This document shows, in pieces, positions 23,400 through 34,258 of a stretch of 64,000 nucleotides of DNA. Each line of letters opens with the position of its first letter. Within the stretch, counting starts at the first letter, position 1. The stretch spans positions 61,190,509 through 61,254,508 of the forward strand of contig CM073594.1 of assembly GCA_037074705.1 (NCBI GenBank), read 5' to 3'. The notes beneath the pieces are model-generated. The model was not told where the DNA came from, did no database searches, and saw only the letters and a program-made list of their open reading frames with translations. Made by a program: the position numbers and the translations under genes. The stretch comes from Zhengitettix transpicula (lineage: Eukaryota > Arthropoda > Insecta > Orthoptera > Tetrigidae).

Positions 23400-23560
23400 T
23401 TTCAATTAAAAGTTTCTACCGCTAAATTCATTCGTCAATTACGGCATTTTTTATTTCGGTAATTAATTTATAAATATTATAAGGAGCAACTGATCAAAAA
23501 TACAACCATGTGGAACTTCATACTTAAAATTCAACGCTTCCTCTAGAAAGTGCATCCTTA
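23400..23560 (-). pseudogene. Non-LTR reverse transcriptase fragment 2
   Basis: The minus strand from 23519 reads EVPHGCIFDQLLLIIFIN, stop, LPK, aligning with '[21 protein letters not shown]' of jockey/CR1-like reverse transcriptases. Only this block is preserved. Same orientation as fragment 1. Confidence 0.7.
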
Positions 23561-24389
23561 AATTTTTCTCAATACTGGCAGTTTTTATTTTCAATATTTT
23601 ACTCATTTTTTCACCAAGACATTATTATTTTTAAGCAATTATCATATTTTTAAATTTTCTGATTCATATTATTCACAATTATTTTTCCCTAATAATTTAA
23701 AATATAATATTTATTAATATAATGTATGTATGTGACGTGTTCTAAGTCCTAAATAGAATAAACTCACAGTTCTGGATCTTACAGATAAAATAGGTATTTT
23801 TATTATTTCCTGTTAATATAATACCAACAATTATGATTAATTTAGTAAAAATTGTGACACACATGCATTTAATACGAGAAAAGAGAATATGCATATAAAT
23901 CTTGATCAGTGCCAAATAAATGGTGTGAAATATGCTGGAGTAAAAATCATTAAGGAATTAAAAGATAATTCATTTAAATTCAAATATCAACGTCACATAT
24001 TTTTGATCAGGAACTCTTATTCTGTAGAAGACTATATAGACGGTTAAAATGTAACGCTTTTGACTTGCATAAGTATTTTGATATTTCAGCTGTTATATTT
24101 TGATGTTAAGAGTAGTTGACGCATAATCTTATGAAAATTAAATGTTATTAAAATATATAATGACTAAAATTAGTTACTCATTTCCTTTTATTACCAAAAC
24201 TGTTAACTAGAAGCTAATAACCTTGTACCAGGTGAATCCTACTACAAACTTGAATGGAAAAAGACTAACATTCACAAAAAATAAACAAATCGTAAAACTA
24301 AACGTCCGTATAATAATTACAGTACATTTCATCCAACTATAAAGGAATATCGATGAGATATTTGTGATGTCAGAACTTTTGGTGTTTTC
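23561..24389. other. AT-rich intergenic DNA
   Basis: Nothing recognised; further eroded retroelement sequence is possible. Confidence 0.4.
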
Positions 24390-24700
24390 CCGCCCAATTT
24401 TTTAACGGCCGAGGCTAGCTGGATGGACAACCACTTCACTTCATCGGCCAATAAATTACGTAGAAGCGTGTGCGTGTGCGAATATTAGAAAGCTTTGGGA
24501 GCGAAGGCCGGCAATATTTTGTCCGTGTTTCCATCCCTAGGGCGGAGCGACACTTGCAATTGATAACCTGGATCGCTATCTTGGGGGATATATATGACCG
24601 CATAAACAACTCCGCGCCCAGAACACCTGCTACTCAACAACCCATGGCCACTGCCCATTTCCCAAAGACTATTGAGTGAACAACACACACACACACTCAA
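24390..24700. promoter_or_regulatory. GC-richer island, candidate regulatory DNA
   Basis: Unique GC-richer block ending in a (CA)n run at 24681-24696. Overlapping 70-codon frames on both strands are not protein-like. Candidate regulatory DNA by composition. Confidence 0.25.
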
Positions 24701-24980
24701 CGAAAAATAAAGTTGAAATTGTCTGCATTTTTAATAATTCATGATATACGAAGGTAGATGTAGATTAAAATAATTTTGTATACGCCCTTTGGGGTCAGAA
24801 ACGTTTCAAGAGTGTATAAATACAGTAACCTATAATGAATACGTCATAGTAAAAAAAAATTTAACTCATTATATAACCCAAAATTGTCTATGCTTAACTT
24901 TGTCTACCAAAAAATCCCATTCTGAAGACTCAAAAGTCTGGACAGGAAAATATGAGAAACTTCGACACCGTGCAATGGTG

Positions 24981-24995
24981 AGAACCTTCTAGAAG
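24981..24995 (+). promoter_or_regulatory. Perfect heat-shock element, unit 1
   Basis: AGAACCTTCTAGAAG is GAA-nn-TTC-nn-GAA, a perfect three-block HSF site. A TATAAAA string follows six bases downstream (25002). Confidence 0.5.
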
Positions 24996-25271
24996 GCCAA
25001 GTATAAAAAACATTTCAAAAATCTCTAAAAATCAAAGAACGTATTAATAAAATCTTACCTATAATCAATACCTCATGGTAAAAATGTTTAAAGCTGTTTA
25101 AATATAGCCATAAATCATCTCTGCTAGGTTTATCTAAAATAAAACCTATATTTTTTAATAAAACAGACGTAAGGGATATTGTTGCTCTGTTGTTCAAATT
25201 TTTGAGGCTCAGAATCATTAACGACGTCAATATAATGAAAATACGAGACGTTTGTACTCCGCACAACGACA

Positions 25272-25286
25272 AGAACCTTCTAGAAG
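25272..25286 (+). promoter_or_regulatory. Perfect heat-shock element, unit 2
   Basis: Same 15-base string as unit 1, 291 bases further on. The TATA position is changed to TACAGAAA. Confidence 0.5.
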
Positions 25287-25397
25287 ACCAGGTACAGAAA
25301 CGTTTCAAGAATCTATAAAGACTCAAATAAATTTAAGAAATAATACAGCCAATATTTCGGAAAAAATGTATTAATTAAAACAGAAAAATCATTTCAA

Positions 25398-25573
25398 TAC
25401 AAAGTTTCGCCAAATATTTGGACGTCTTCAGGTAACAAAGTTTTAAATTAGGAGAATAAATATAAATTTAGAGTCAAGGACTGTGTCCTATTAACAGTGG
25501 TGACCGAAAATACATCTAATTTAAAATTTATATTTAACTGAATATGTCCAAAATTGAAGACGAAACGCTGTAT
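25398..25573. mobile_element. Small element bounded by outward hammerhead-like motifs
   Basis: Left motif on the minus strand (25398-25432): CUGAAGA, C, hairpin CCAAA-UA-UUUGG, C, GAAACUUUGUA. Right motif on the plus strand (25538-25573): CUGAAUA, U, GUC...GAC hairpin, GAAACGCUGUA. The two ends are near mirror images, so this is a terminal-inverted-repeat-like insertion of about 175 bases within the third unit of the heat-shock-element repeat. Confidence 0.6.
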
Positions 25574-25863
25574 TTAAATGATAAACTTTCCCTTAATTAA
25601 TACCTATTTTCTTGTCATATTGACTCTATTGTTTGTTTAGTTGTTAAATGATAATTGCCAGATATATTAAATTCTCAAAGAAATTATTCATAAGTTTTAC
25701 ATAAAATAGCAAAAATGTGTCTACAAATATAATTGTAAATAGTCTTTTCTGACTAACAATAAATCCTATACATTTTTAAAAAAATACTTTGTCACTCTCT
25801 TGTCCCAATTGTTGAGCCTCAAAACATTGGGATTACAACAAAGTAAAGAAACGCACTACGGTG

Positions 25864-25878
25864 AGAACCTTCTAGAAT
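25864..25878 (+). promoter_or_regulatory. Perfect heat-shock element, unit 3
   Basis: AGAACCTTCTAGAAT keeps all three GAA/TTC blocks although the neighbouring bases have diverged. Confidence 0.5.
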
Positions 25879-25880
25879 GA

Positions 25881-26345
25881 CCTCCACACGGTCGGGCAGA
25901 GTGGATCGATCTCAGTCGTGTCCAGAGAAGCAACGGTGAATGTGAATTAGATATGTAGATAATGTAAACAGCAAGGGTCAACATAATAATTATTCCTAGG
26001 GTTTATTCAAAAACCAATAAAAATTTTTATTATCGCTCGTTGTGAGTTGAACAGGAAGGGCACAGAAAAAAAACAACAGGAAATGCAACGATGACTTTGT
26101 AAATAGTGTATTGTACCTGTGAAACCGCTTTCTTTGTGCGTTAATGGCGGCAGAGTCAGTTAATATTTACACAAGCTACAATTATTCAGCGTTTGCCTGA
26201 GGCCAGCGTGTCCGAAAATGACCTGCCACAGCTTCCGGTCATAATCTGCCCCGCGTTCACACACAGAGAGAGAATATAAACGTTAAACTACGTACGAAAA
26301 GGCAAGAAAAGGTGGCCTCGGGGCAGCCTTTGCCACAAAGGAAAC
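25881..26345. promoter_or_regulatory. Unique DNA with GC-richer island 26080-26280
   Basis: The island carries Runx-like AACCGC and Sox-like CTTTGT cores side by side near 26124-26137, then CpG-containing unique sequence. Candidate enhancer by composition and motif content only. Confidence 0.25.
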
Positions 26346-26590
26346 TCTCGATCTTGATTTGCATGTATGAGGTTCGAAAACTTTCTGCACACGAACGGGG
26401 GAAAAGGTTGGGAAATATTATGTGTATATATATGTTTTTTGCGAAAAAAAATACAGGATAAGGTCACCACCGAAGTTGTGCTAACGTGGAAATAGAAAAC
26501 ATGCTCAGGTGTGTTTTTTAAAGGTCAGAAATACTGATTGGGGCGTTACAAAATCTAATAAATAAAATTGACTGTGTATGTTCCAGAAAA
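26346..26590. other. AT-rich intergenic DNA
   Basis: Nothing recognised. Confidence 0.4.
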
Positions 26591-27312
26591 AAATCTACAC
26601 CCGCGGAGAAAATTTGTTTGAATTCGTGCACGTGTAATTTACGAACCGGAAACAAACACTGTGGGTGGTAAGACTACCATACCCATATACAAAGGTTGTA
26701 AGACAGGTTAAAATTTAAAAAAACATCCTAAAATGGACGATATTTCAGTCGTATAAATTTTTTCGGGGTCAATGATATTACTAGTGTGACTTCAGATATT
26801 CTGTTGTTTAATTTCGACCTGTATGGGGTGTGGGTATAAAATAACGAGACAACAAATGAGCACGGAGTTGAATCCGGGGATATGGATGTCACCGAATTAC
26901 ATTCTGGCATTCAACTTGTCAACCCGGAGGGGCTGGGGTGTAAAATTTTAAACACATTAAAATGGCCGATATTAGCGTCAGATAATTGTTTTTCAGGGTC
27001 AATGAAATTGATACTGTTTCTCCAGATATTTTAGAACATAATTTCAAACCCCTGCATCTTTACGGATCACACAATTTTTTTTTATCAGCAACAGTGTGTC
27101 TGCGATTAATAGTCTTTTAAGACCAATTATTAATTCACTTTTAAAAATCTTAAACTATATACTTAACGAGCTAGAGTCTATGCAGTGTCGTTTTCTATAT
27201 TTTTCTGGCCTTTACACAAAAATAACTCAAAAACGAGTCGAATCCGGAGTTATGGATGTCGCTGAGTTTAATTTTGACAATCCGGATAAAGCTGGGTCCC
27301 CAGTTAGTGTTA
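26591..27312 (+). mobile_element. H1 Helitron-like repeat, copy G
   Basis: Begins with the family's 5' segment ('aatctacacccgcggag', then 'ggaaacaaacactgtggg') and ends at about 27308 in 'gctgggtccccagttagt', the NTAG-before-T terminus. Two internal units are visible. The stretch 27080-27180 lacks similarity to other copies and may be an insertion. Confidence 0.65.
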
Positions 27313-27960
27313 AATAAATTGAAAAATGTGATAGAGGAAAGTTTTTAGTCCCTGGATTAATAAACAAAGAGAAAATAAATTAATCCTGTGCCGAGCAATC
27401 ATGCAGTTTCCAGGATAAAAACTAATATTTCCGTGTGGAGTCGATGCAGATTGATTGAGAAGAAAAGGACTCCGGGAAAGTGTTTTTCCCCTAATTTTCA
27501 GACCACACGTAGTGGTGGACAGCTTGAGAACCGTCTTACCAGTAACTTAAGCTCGTGAATTCCGAGCCGAGTTGAGGTAATGGAAGGTTCTCTTCGGTTC
27601 CTGGTGGTTTCCTGATTGGGCGACCGAGGTCGCTAATGACGTGGTCGCCACAAAGCAGATTACCAGAGCTGGTAGCACAGTCACTCACCTGGCCCCTCAC
27701 TCACTGTACAGAGCGAGGGGTTTCTCAAACTCTCACGCGACCACGTAATAATAATAACCTTATTCCATTTTTTTCTCTTAGCATCCAGGGGTTTAATGTA
27801 GATGACTGTGATTTCCAAACGTCCTAAGTTAGTACCACGTCAAAGGTACTAAACTAAGTCGGGCAAAAAATATTTTTACAATTTAATCATAAGTGACTAA
27901 TAGCTAATCAAAGTTCAAAAATCCGATATTGAGTTTGATAATTAATTAAATAAAACAGAA
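27313..27960. other. Unique DNA with GC-richer block
   Basis: 27480-27740 is GC-richer, with several CpGs. No protein-like frame. Flanks are AT-rich. Confidence 0.3.
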
Positions 27961-27964
27961 TTAT

Positions 27965-28412
27965 AATATTTTATTCAACACAACGACGTGACGGTACGTT
28001 TTTGCACTTTTATCAGGATTGTATATTTTATTTTTCTACGGTAACAGATTTTTTGTCGAAGTGGTGCAAATAATAAAAAATATATTTCAAGTTACAAAAT
28101 TATATAATAGTTTTTCCTTTTCCAAAAAACATTTATCTAATATTTAAAACAACTATATTGTTCTCTATTAAATGTTGTAAGGATTATTATATTTAAAAAT
28201 CTAATAATAAATATTCAATATTATTTTAATTGAAAAAATGCATTATTAAATACATTTTAATAATCTATGAATTGAAATATTATATTGTTTGCTCTTGTTA
28301 CACTAGTTATGATTTTTTTAAAAAATTGTTACCGTTGAAACAGGACGTAAACAACCCCAATGAAAATACCAAAAAAATCTACAGAAACGTCGTTGTGTTG
28401 AATAAAATATTT
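27965..28412. mobile_element. Element with 25-bp perfect terminal inverted repeats
   Basis: Left end 27966-27990 and right end 28387-28411 are perfect reverse complements over 25 bases (core 'ttcaacacaacgacg'). The right end continues inward as GAAACGUCGUUGUGUU, a hammerhead-like tail, and the left end mirrors it with a partial CUGAUAA core. The 69-codon frame inside is Lys/Asn/Tyr-rich noise. Interpretation: a small non-autonomous element, or a PLE fragment with inverted pseudo-LTRs. Confidence 0.7.
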
Positions 28413-28429
28413 TTTAATGTCTGTTATAA

Positions 28430-28700
28430 ATTTGTATAATTTTTTACATGATTTTTAAAGTTGGAATTTTTTTTTGGAAATTTTAGATTGCTAATTTCAT
28501 TAAAATTTACAACTCCTGACGAGGTCTCCCAAAAAATGTTGGGTTGGCTTGAAACTTCGTGTCTGAATTATTATAATGTTTTAAAATTTTTATAATAAAT
28601 TTTTGACGAATAGGCTCATGTTTTTTTTCATATTTATTCAAATAAGTCAGACAAATATCATTTTTAATATTTATAATAAATATAAGGCCTTTTATACAGT
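28430..28700 (+). repeat. Pseudo-LTR-like repeat P1, copy 1, with hammerhead-like motif
   Basis: About 250 bases aligning with 40880-41110 on both sides of a hammerhead-like motif. The motif (28515-28563) reads CUGACGA, G, GUCUCCC hairpin, GAAAC, UUC, GUGUC. The last five bases fit the expected cleavage-site triplet GUC after a two-pair helix III. Helix II on the 3' side is damaged. Confidence 0.6.
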
Positions 28701-28967
28701 CTTCGATTTATTTTTAAAAACTGTATAAAACTTTATAACTTATGTCATTAACGTTCTTTAATAACAGAGTTGCTTAAATTAAGTTAAATCATATTTCTTT
28801 ACTATAAAACACTAGTATGTAATCTTATTACTTTGTTTTATATGATATAATGTGAAAAACTTTCTGAAGTTTTTAAAATTAAATCGGAAACTGTACAAGA
28901 GGATTTTATTATTAATGTGTTAAAAACGGTTCGATATTACTTAATTGGTTTTTAATATTATGTATCA

Positions 28968-29005
28968 CCTGAAGAAGTCACAAATTAGGGTTGAAATGTC
29001 GGTTT
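28968..29005 (+). ncRNA. Hammerhead-like motif
   Basis: CUGAAGA, A, GUC..., then GAAAUGUCGG. CUGANGA and GAAA intact; hairpin poorly paired (GUCAC / GGGUU). Confidence 0.4.
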
Positions 29006-29265
29006 CTTTTATTCTGTATGAATATTTTAATGTAATAATTGAGCTGTAAAATTAATTAAATTTACACGTGCTGACTTATTGGCTAATATCATTTGGAAGA
29101 ATTAAATATTCACAACATTTTTGGATCTCTATTATTGGCACCGTTAATAATTTAACGTTTCTTTTTTACAGGATTTAATTTGACTCGCTTTTTTTAAAAA
29201 AAGAAATAGATTAAAATTAACAAAACGGCAAAGAATTTACAGAATAAAGAGAATAAAATAGATCA

Positions 29266-29302
29266 TAATAACGTTTCAGTAAACATTCTTGCTTTCATTA
29301 GG
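29266..29302 (-). ncRNA. Hammerhead-like motif, degenerate
   Basis: Minus strand: CUAAUGA (G5 changed), weak hairpin, GAAACGUUAU. Confidence 0.35.
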
Positions 29303-30104
29303 TGTATATGTTACAACAATTAAAATTAACGGGCGACATTAAAAAATAAACAAGGCCCTATCCGCTTCTTTTTTAATTTTGCGCAGAGTCACAATGACGA
29401 ATTCCGTACGCCATTCACAAACTCAGCTCGCGAAGTTTTCAAATGAGGGTAGAGAAGTTTGCACATTAAAAAATTAATTCGGTTTTCAGCTCATTGCAAA
29501 AATGGGAAAATCTGGTATAGTTGTATTTCCAAAGGGTTCCGTACTGAATAAAAGCTTGTATGAGAAATGTTAAGTGACACTCGGATGGACGAAGTTTTGC
29601 TTGTTATCGTAGGGGGTGGGGGTTGGAGCGGGGTCTCTAAAAACTTTCGTCAATGATCGTCTTGCCGTACGCGTATTCCTTGCGAAAACCTACAAGTTTA
29701 AATTAAAGGTAGCACGGCAGCGAATTTTCTCTCCAACCCCCGGGTCGACTTATTTCAACAGATGCTCGACGAAACTTGCTCCCGGCCGGAGTATTCTGAA
29801 TAAAATTTCGTTGAACCAGCAAATGATGCAAAGTACGTCGAAATTTCAACCCTTAGCATAAAGAAAGGAGATGTTCGCTTCCCTTTTTCTTCCTAAAATA
29901 TTTTTTAATATCTAAAAACTGCGAAAAATTACGTAAAACAATGATTTAAGAATTTATTTAATCCTTACTTAAAATTATGTGAGATGAATGCGATTAATAT
30001 TTATGAAATATCATTTAAAAATTAATTTTCCCGACTTGCAATTTTCATTTTTATTTCACACTGATTGGAACAAATTGTTCACTCCTTCTTCAGTCCTCTG
30101 GAGA
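29303..30104. other. Unique DNA with GC-richer block 29380-29870
   Basis: An 81-codon frame at 29616-29861 is not recognised. A minus-strand CUGAAGAAGG string near 30095 may be another eroded motif of the hammerhead-like group. Confidence 0.3.
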
Positions 30105-30175
30105 TATATATATATATATATATTTCAGCTCATATATATATATTAATTTTTAACAATTTTATATCATATATATAT
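30105..30175. repeat. (TA)n-rich tract, left of LTR insertion
   Basis: Two short (TA)n runs; the second ends exactly where the LTR begins. Confidence 0.85.
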
Positions 30176-31246
30176 TGTAATGCCAATTAATTAGGTCATT
30201 AATTGTTTGTATTAGAAATTAAATTAGCGATATTTTGAGCGACAAAAAGCGACAATAGCGCTGAGCTCTGTTGCTTTGAGAAAATGCCGAAATGGAAATG
30301 CGCGCTCAAACTCGAGAGGCACTAAGATAGTGAGTTGGTGCCGAAATATTGATGTGGACGGATGAAGTTTTGAGTCAGCAGCCAGAAAGGACAGCAAGTG
30401 GTCGAGTCAGAAACATAGTCGAGACGATCTAAAGGATTTAAAAGTAAAGTTAGTTTCGGTCAGCAGCAAATAGCGGAATAGCAGAGTCTACATTTGACGA
30501 GAGAATAAACATTCAAAACAAATCTTCACTGAGCTACGTTGCAGTTTAAATCCAAATCAGTAAATGACTAATAAATTAGCAACTCGTAAGATTCCTGTAA
30601 GGCAAGCAGACATCAGATAACTGATAATTAGGAGGATCATCCGAGTTCCTGGGAGCCAAGAAATTGCATTTCGATTCAAATAGTGTAGAATCTATGAGTC
30701 GACATTTAGAATCAGTGTAAAATGTTGCAATAGTGTACTTCTGAAGCTACAGAGAATGCTGGTACCAGCCGAACAGTATGTAAGTAACAAAAACCAAAAT
30801 TATAATAATTGTAAACGCTAATTAAATGATAGAGTCAGATTTCGTTCGTTCGTTCGCTTTCTTCTAGTTTTCTTTCATTGATCGACTTATTGTTTTAATT
30901 TTAGGCAAATAATATTTTTAGTGGTTAATTAGTCAAATTCTATTTTTATCGTGTCCTAATCATCAAACCCAGTAAAGACCCTGAGATCTTTAAAATTTTA
31001 ATTGTAATTGTTTTGATTCTTGAAGCCACAATTTGATAATAAATTATAATTTTTGTAAATTCTTGTTTAATCATTCATTTAATTAACGCCTTTCCTTTTG
31101 ATAAATATTTGATTTATATTAACCCATCATATTTAATTATTACATTAAATAGCCACCACAACATGAACAATTAAATTATTAGTTGATTATTACATAAAAT
31201 GGCTACCACAACGTGGGGCTCATAAATAACGACTTAGTTGATTATT

Positions 31247-31249
<3 letters not shown>
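30176..31249 (+). mobile_element. LTR retrotransposon remnant: LTR, primer-binding site, second LTR end
   Basis: Starts TGTAATGCC and its ends mirror each other (TGTAAT...ATTACA), the TG...CA rule of LTRs. 'attattaca' occurs three times (31136, 31186, 31241). The first two are followed by a primer-binding-site-like 'ggctaccacaacgtgggg' or its variant 'agccaccacaacatg'. This gives an LTR of about 1 kb, a short leader, and the last bases of a second LTR, i.e. an internally deleted copy. No gag or pol is left. The flanks are (TA)n on both sides, so it landed in a TA microsatellite; a 4- or 6-base target duplication is possible but ambiguous there. Ty3/gypsy is the likely superfamily, by inference. 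Confidence 0.7.

Positions 31250-31281
<32 letters not shown>
31250..31281. repeat. (TA)n tract, right of LTR insertion
   Basis: Pure TA run; with the left tract it probably formed one microsatellite before insertion. Confidence 0.9.
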
Positions 31282-31286
<5 letters not shown>

Positions 31287-31470
31287 ATTTTTTATCTATT
31301 TAAATGTTATTTATCTATATTTTCAATGTTCGAACATCTTTGTATTTAAATTGTTTAGTTAAAATTTTTTAAATATTATTAATATAATTTTTAGGTTTAC
31401 GTGTACAATGAATATTTACAGACACTCCATTTGTTCAGTAGAGGCCCTATGGAACCACCTGTATATCTGC

Positions 31471-31510
31471 TGATAATGCCGAAGATAACTGTCGAAACGT
31501 ATGTTTCTTC
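31471..31510 (+). ncRNA. Hammerhead-like motif, degenerate
   Basis: CCGAAGA, UAACUG, UC, GAAACGUAUGUUUC. GAAAC and a self-pairing tail are kept; CUGA is changed. Confidence 0.35.
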
Positions 31511-32700
31511 CCACGACTGATATCATTAAAACACGTAAATCAAGTCAGTCTCTATGAGGCGATACTGTTTTTTCTATAAACGTTGGTTTTAAATTTTTTA
31601 CATTCCAGTTCATAGTTAAATAATTAAAGTGTATAGAATTTTGTGCTGTCCGGAGAGAATTTATAAACAAAAATTTAAATTTTATCTGTATCTTATCCAA
31701 GGATCCCCCTCATTTGCTGCGACCGCGAATATATATTTTTTCTTCGTCTTCCGTCAGATTGCAGCGTCACAGAAAACAGCTCGGCAAATATTTGTTCGGC
31801 TCACGGCTTGTGATTGGCTGCCAGAAAAACCAATCTGTTCTTTGTAGTGTTCACTTGCGACGTTTGGTAAAAAGGACCCCGGCGATTTCCATTACGCAAC
31901 TATTGACAGCCTTTTCAAAGTTGAACTAATTACGGATCCATTTAGTACGCAATTTTGCCACGGTCGTTACCTCCCGGTAAATAATTATGACGGTTAAAGG
32001 TAGGAAATTTGAACAAACGCGTAATGTGATACGGTTAATTTGAAATCAAATTTCAAAGTGGGGTCGGGGCAGCGGTTAGGTTGTTAATCAATTTTTAATT
32101 TACAAAATACAGAGTTACGTCAATAAAATTCAGAGGGTGAAGCTTTGTCGGAAACCTGCCAATAAAATAAATTTCTCCCACCCGACCGCGGTGCTTCGAA
32201 TTAACTGTTAAAGGATCACATCAGGATTCTTCTTTGCTGTGTGTGCGCGCAAGTTTTAGAGTACCCAAGAAATTTTTAATCCATCATCAAACCCACATTT
32301 ATATTCCTCGGCGCCCCGAAAAATCTCAGCCACTTCAATCATTTACTTTTAATTACGACTAAGATTGAGTGGAAACTTTTGCATCCAGGGACACAATTCA
32401 TAAAAGTCAAGTAAATATATTTGTGACAGGCGGAAAAATTGGAAATTTGTGATTTTGAAAATATTAACAGTCAGGAAGAAGAAGGCTGGGCTTTAAGAGT
32501 TACGCGCGTATCTACGAAGTAAAAGAAAATCCCACGCGTACCTAATTTGAAACAAGAAAAATTGAATTACGGTCCGACGCGAAACAGTTATAAAATCAGA
32601 ATAATGCCGAATTTATGCGGCAAATTGTAAGATACACTGCGTTTGATCACAGGTATTCGGGTCATAATGAAAACATTTCTGACACAAAAGAAACACCTTT
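31511..32700. promoter_or_regulatory. Long GC-richer unique block, candidate regulatory DNA
   Basis: 31690-32330 is GC-richer unique DNA. It holds two opposed CCAAT boxes (ATTGG at 31813 and CCAAT at 31830), 17 bases apart, and several TAATTA/TTAATT cores. Two overlapping 71-codon frames (31629-31929) are not protein-like. Candidate regulatory region by composition. Confidence 0.25.
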
Positions 32701-33149
32701 ATTGGCTGACATTTAATGATTTAACTTATACGTAAATAATATTTTTCGGTTGTCGTTCTTTGCTATCTCGTAGATTTAAAGTTATAATTTGTCACAGAGA
32801 TTTTTCCCATTGAAATTTATTTCATATTTCAACCGTACAATCTCATGAAACGAATATTACAACCGCGGTTAATGGACTACAAGAGAAATTTCGTAAGATT
32901 AGTTCTTTCTTTTAGATATTCACATAGCGACGTAAAAAAAAAGCTGGAAATAATCTCAACGATGCTCCTGAAAAAAAAGGAACTATGTTTGCCGCACTGA
33001 ATAGCCTCATTCTAAATCATTCATTTTACATGGAGGCTTTCAGGCTATAGTTAGCCATATTCATCCCTTACCTGGATACATATAATAAAATATTTCTTTT
33101 AAAGAAAAAATTAAAAAACAGAAATCTACATAAACTTTTATATATACAT
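32701..33149. other. AT-rich intergenic DNA
   Basis: Nothing recognised. Confidence 0.5.
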
Positions 33150-33560
33150 AAATATGTAAATAAAAAATTTAAAAAAATTGTTTACGTAAATATTTAAATT
33201 TATTTACAAATGTATAATTATATATTTAACAAAACAATTATTATTCTTTCAATTATACATTTAACAGTATTTAAATAATTGTTTTTAGTAATAATTGTTT
33301 TGAGAAATAGTTCTTTAAATTAATTTATAATTTTAATTATAAAATTATTTTAAATAAATAATTTAAAAAAATTATTTACGTAAATATGTATTTCAATTTA
33401 TTTACTTATGTTTAATTATATATTTAACAAAACAATTATTATTCTTTCAATTATACATTTAACAGTATTTAAATAATTGTGATTGGAAATAATTGTTTTT
33501 AGAGATAGTTATTTAAATTTATTTACATAATTTTAATTATAAAATTATTTTAAATAAAAT
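33150..33560 (+). repeat. 198-bp tandem duplication
   Basis: The segment beginning 'tatatttaacaaaacaatta' at 33221 recurs at 33419 with about 70 bases of identity in the core. The flanking halves also align. About 2.1 units, very AT-rich, non-coding. Confidence 0.85.
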
Positions 33561-34177
33561 AAAAACAAAGATACAATTACATGTTTACTTTTAAATAATT
33601 AATTAAATGGATGTAAATATAATTAAAGAAACATGTATCAGTGCAATTATTTGATGTTTAAGGGTTTTAAAGATTATTTTATTAATATGTAACCAGCGAA
33701 CGGAAAGAATATGGCAAACTTTAGTCTGAAACCTACCATGTGAAATAAATTATTTGGAATGCCAGTGACAGTAATAATGTTATTTACTACAAAAATACAC
33801 CCACCAACGGTCAGATCTTACACGTCGTCTGGTATTTATTTTTATAACGTTAATTTTATCTTGCTTGTCATATTTCTAATTGTTAATTTTTAACTAATAC
33901 TAAGTATTTACATTTTTAATAATTTAATATTCAGAAAATCTTAAATTAGTACTTGTTGATAAGGATGGGGGTTTTGTCTTCCTTCGCGTGTCAAACGATA
34001 ATTGGTTGATATTCTGTGATTATAATGTAGAAATTCCTCTGGTATTAAACTAAATTTCCTTATACGTCAATACGTTTGTTAAAATATACATATAAAACAA
34101 GTCTCTGAAACATATATATTTGTATGGATGTTATTATAGTCTTGAAGTTCTTTTGTCAAAATTGAAGTATAGGGATG
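33561..34177. other. AT-rich intergenic DNA
   Basis: Nothing recognised. Confidence 0.5.
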
Positions 34178-34258
34178 GAAAAATTGTCGATTGGACTAGG
34201 CATCGAACCCGAGACCTCCCATTTTTCGGTCGGACCCTCTATCACTGAGACAACCTAA
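34178..34258 (-). mobile_element. tRNA-derived SINE head (or tRNA pseudogene)
   Basis: On the minus strand 'gtctcagtgatagag' resembles a tRNA A box with a CUC/GAG D stem, and 'ggttcgatgcc' at 34209-34199 is a B box with ten of eleven consensus bases. Spacing fits a pol III internal promoter. The anticodon stem and acceptor stem pair poorly (GGUUGUC with GACAAUU), so it is not a functional tRNA. The body and tail of the SINE are not recognisable downstream. Confidence 0.6.

Larger units (their letters stand above)
24796..25880 (+). repeat. Tandem repeat with a heat-shock element in each unit
   Basis: Three diverged units in direct orientation. Each opens with a variant of 'cagaaacgtttcaagaatc' (near 24796, 25006 and 25295) and ends with 'gaaccttctagaa' (24981, 25272, 25864). 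The third unit is lengthened by the hammerhead-bounded insertion at 25398-25573. Unit length is about 210-290 bases otherwise. No coding capacity. Boundaries are approximate. Confidence 0.65.

Noticed and set aside
34178..34258. Functional tRNA gene
   Set aside because: Anticodon and acceptor stems do not pair well, so a SINE head or pseudogene is more likely.
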